Shown: positions 6,094 to 7,304 of the stretch, piece by piece | Position numbering within the stretch: the stretch's first letter is position 1 | Layout of the letters: every line of letters begins with the position of its first letter | Assembly (NCBI GenBank): GCA_035291645.1 | Contig: DATDRQ010000342.1 | Location: 1-7,304, forward strand | Length of the DNA stretch: 7,304 nucleotides | Direction of reading: 5' to 3' | From: DATDRQ01 sp035291645 | Lineage (GTDB): Bacteria > Chloroflexota > Anaerolineae > Anaerolineales > UBA4823 | Position numbers and translations under genes: made by a program | Notes under the pieces: model-generated | The model's database searches: none | What the model saw: the letters and a program-made list of their open reading frames with translations, nothing else | What the model was told of the DNA's origin: nothing

Positions 6094-6702
6094 CTGATAA
6101 AGACCACCCGCCAGCGCATCCTGGACTACCTGGCTGCCCACCGCAGCGCCACCCCCGCCGAGCTCGGCGCCGCCCTGCAGGTCACCCCCGCCGACATCCG
6201 CCACCACCTGAGCAACCTGCGCGCTGAAGGAGCGGTGGTCCGTGCCGGCGCGCAGCCCCTACCTGGCCGTAACCGCGGCCGCCCCGCCCGCCTTTACAGC
6301 CTCCCCGAGCAGGCGCCCGAACCCGGCCTGGCGCCCCTGGTCGCCGCCCTGCTCGCCGAGACACACGACTCCCTTCCCGAACCCGGGCAGGAAGCCTTCC
6401 TGCGCCGCCTGGCCGCCCGCCTGGCCGGGCCTTCCCCCCCCTCCGGCGGCCTCAGCCAGCGCCTGGTCTTCGCCGTCCAGCGCCTCAACCAGCTCGGCTA
6501 CCGCGCCCGCTGGGAAGCCCGTTCCACCGGCCCGCGCCTGATCCTCGACTCCCGCCCCTTCGCCGCCCTTCAGCCCCCCCACCCCGCCCTCGACCGGCTG
6601 GAGATCTACCTGCTCGAATGCTTGATCGGAGAGGCTGCCAGGCGGCTGGCCTCCGACGGCGATGCGCGTACCGGTTTTTCTATATACCAGGTTAAAAAAT
6701 AG
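6094..6702 (+). CDS. SufR-like (COG2345-type) winged-helix regulator without cysteine ligands
   Basis: From CTG 6094 the frame gives 202 residues. Residues 4-46 (TTRQRILDYL, TPAELGAALQV, TPADIRHHLSNLRAEG) form a helix-turn-helix; the wing follows with GRNRGRPARLYSL (58-70), as in SufR-type regulators. The C-terminal half matches the family pattern (LNQLGYRARWE, PPHPALDRLEIYLLECLIGE), where SufR senses an Fe-S cluster through three cysteines. Those positions here read SRPF (153-156, expected NCPF), ALD (165-167, expected LC) and TGF (193-195, expected CxF); Cys176 is the only cysteine. The frame is open back to TAG near 5907 but holds no ATG, GTG or TTG before GTG 6235, which would remove the DNA-binding domain. 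CTG 6094, with AGGGGGG 5 nt upstream, is therefore the best guess; a lost start or a frameshift is also possible. It is divergent from iscX-nuo and the likely ligand of the dyad at 5916-5945. The domain call is firmer than the exact SufR kinship. Confidence 0.65.
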   Translation: MIKTTRQRILDYLAAHRSATPAELGAALQVTPADIRHHLSNLRAEGAVVRAGAQPLPGRNRGRPARLYSLPEQAPEPGLAPLVAALLAETHDSLPEPGQEAFLRRLAARLAGPSPPSGGLSQRLVFAVQRLNQLGYRARWEARSTGPRLILDSRPFAALQPPHPALDRLEIYLLECLIGEAARRLASDGDARTGFSIYQVKK

Positions 6703-6795
6703 GTTCGGGGATTCTTACTATTAAAATCCTCAAGTGAAACCGTAACTTCCCGGCCTTTTTTTCGTTCTTATCTGTGTAGGGGATGCAATCACCCC

Positions 6796-6830
6796 ACCCG
6801 CTTGCCGTCACCCCGCAAGTCGGGTACACT
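6796..6830 (+). promoter_or_regulatory. Candidate promoter of the hsdM remnant with an internal dyad
   Basis: TTGCCG (6802-6807), a 17-nt spacer and TACACT (6825-6830) form a weak promoter match. Overlapping it is a hairpin-capable dyad: ACCCGCTTGC (6796-6805) against GCAAG-T-CGGGT (6815-6825), 10 bp with one bulged base. The dyad could be an operator, or another small repeat. The rest of 6703-6889 holds only a T7 run at 6756-6762 without a convincing stem. Confidence 0.3.
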
Positions 6831-6889
6831 CCTAATAATAATCCGTAATCCAGTCTCTCTCCACAAATATTCTCCTGCTGGAGCTCTGC

Positions 6890-7192
6890 ATGCCTGCTAA
6901 CAATACCACGGTAGAAAAGCGCCTGTGGGAATCCGCCGACGAGCTGCGCGCCAACTCCAAGCTCAAATCCTCCGAGTACTCCATCCCCGTCCTGGGCCTG
7001 ATCTTCCTGCGCTACGCCGATTTCAAGTTCGCCCAGGCGGAATCAGAGCTCGTAGGGCGGGATTCCGTGCAACCGGGTTTGTCCCAAACCCGGTTGCCAC
7101 CCGCCGCCCCTGCATCCCGCCGCCGCGCCCTCTCCAGATCCTCTTTTCCCCGCTCGATTCTTCCAGACCGATCCTCAAGCAGCTCCAGATGA
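6890..7192 (+). pseudogene. hsdM: Type I restriction methyltransferase (HsdM) N-terminal remnant
   Basis: Residues 11-54 (RLWESADELRANSKLKSS, PVLGLIFLRYADFKFAQAESEL) are an unmistakable HsdM N-terminal helical domain (HsdM_N). An intact HsdM has roughly 500 residues, including the NPPF/NPPY methyltransferase motif for N6-adenine methylation. Here homology stops around base 7051, where an inverted-repeat element begins; the frame then runs through repeat sequence (Ser/Arg/Pro-rich, no family match) to a stop at 7192. No later HsdM segment is recognisable before the window ends. ATG 6890 has a good GGAG 6 nt upstream, so a short product could be made, but it would lack the catalytic domain. No hsdS or hsdR is visible. 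A rearranged remainder beyond 7304 cannot be excluded. Confidence 0.8.
7055..7121. repeat. Nested inverted repeat interrupting hsdM
   Basis: The inner arms GCAACCGGGTTTG (7069-7081) and CAAACCCGGTTGC (7085-7097) pair perfectly over 13 bp around TCC. The outer arms GGCGGGAT (7056-7063) and ATCCCGCC (7114-7121) pair perfectly over 8 bp. The element begins exactly where similarity to HsdM ends. I see no obvious target-site duplication. Confidence 0.72.
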
Positions 7193-7269
7193 ACCTGCAG
7201 GGTGGCCACCTGATCTTCGTGGCGGTGTTTCCAGTGAAGAATTAACACACGAAATTGATTAAAAGTCAT
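7127..7269 (-). CDS. Possible small coiled-coil protein, doubtful
   Basis: From ATG 7269 on the minus strand the frame begins MTFNQFRVLILHWKHRHEDQ and continues QVATLQVHLELLEDRSGRIERGKEDL, with a heptad-like helical character and no compositional oddities until about 7127. There it enters the GC-rich repeat and the hsdM antisense region, where the apparent protein (open to 7012) is surely artefactual. No convincing ribosome site precedes the ATG. It may be the start of a gene cut by the same rearrangement that broke hsdM, or chance. I do not recognise the family. Confidence 0.22.
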
Positions 7270-7304
7270 CCATTTGTGCTTATATCCAACCTAACGTTTC
7301 TGTT

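Noticed and set aside
5969..6097. Short plus-strand frame starting ATG-GTT-ATG
   Set aside because: Most of its codons fall in the two repeats, no Shine-Dalgarno is visible, and it ends at the TGA overlapping the regulator's likely start. Kept only as a possible slippage partner.
6235..6702. Regulator starting at GTG 6235
   Set aside because: It would begin after the recognition helix and discard the DNA-binding domain, which is clearly encoded upstream in the same frame.
6740..6762. Terminator for the regulator gene at the T7 run
   Set aside because: No stem longer than about 3 bp sits directly before the T-run; the 5-bp pairing further upstream is too far away.

Overview
The window reads as bacterial chromosome of moderate-to-high G+C content, most likely from the Chloroflexota (Anaerolineae-like). 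That assignment is an inference. It rests on a fused NuoCD, a Mrp ATPase lacking the C-terminal CxxC, a PSP1/YaaT protein, and several families of large intergenic inverted repeats of a kind I associate with that phylum. No rRNA, tRNA, CRISPR array or intact transposase gene is visible.

Layout. Positions 1-686 (minus): 5' part of a PSP1-domain YaaT/RicT-like protein, running off the left edge. 799-1884 (minus): Mrp/ApbC-type P-loop ATPase with an N-terminal MIP18 (DUF59) domain. 1885-2100: intergenic, with a perfect 21-bp inverted repeat. 2101-5816 (minus): a compact operon transcribed iscX - nuoB - nuoCD - nuoI - a small four-cysteine protein. It starts from a consensus sigma70-type promoter (TTGACA-N16-TATAAT) at 5889-5916. 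5817-6093: control region with a leader hairpin, two divergent promoters, an operator-like dyad and two dispersed-type repeats. 6094-6702 (plus): a winged-helix regulator resembling the SufR/COG2345 family, with no ordinary start codon. 6890-7192 (plus): the N-terminus of a type I restriction methyltransferase (hsdM), cut off by another repeat and apparently dead. 7193-7304: nothing firmly identified.

How the genes fit together. NuoB, NuoCD and NuoI together form the Q-module of complex I, the part of the peripheral arm carrying clusters N2, N6a and N6b. They are led by IscX, a small iron-sulfur assembly factor whose stop codon overlaps the nuoB start. Next door lie a Mrp-type ATPase (the wider family of the complex I assembly factor Ind1/NUBPL) and a YaaT homologue (a subunit of the B. 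subtilis RicAFT complex, which carries 4Fe-4S clusters). Divergent from the operon is a regulator built like the Fe-S sensor SufR but lacking its expected cysteines. The best hypothesis from this window is an iron-sulfur/complex I assembly island with its own regulator and operator. The individual gene families are mostly well recognised; the linkage, the regulator's changed site and the control region are the novel parts.
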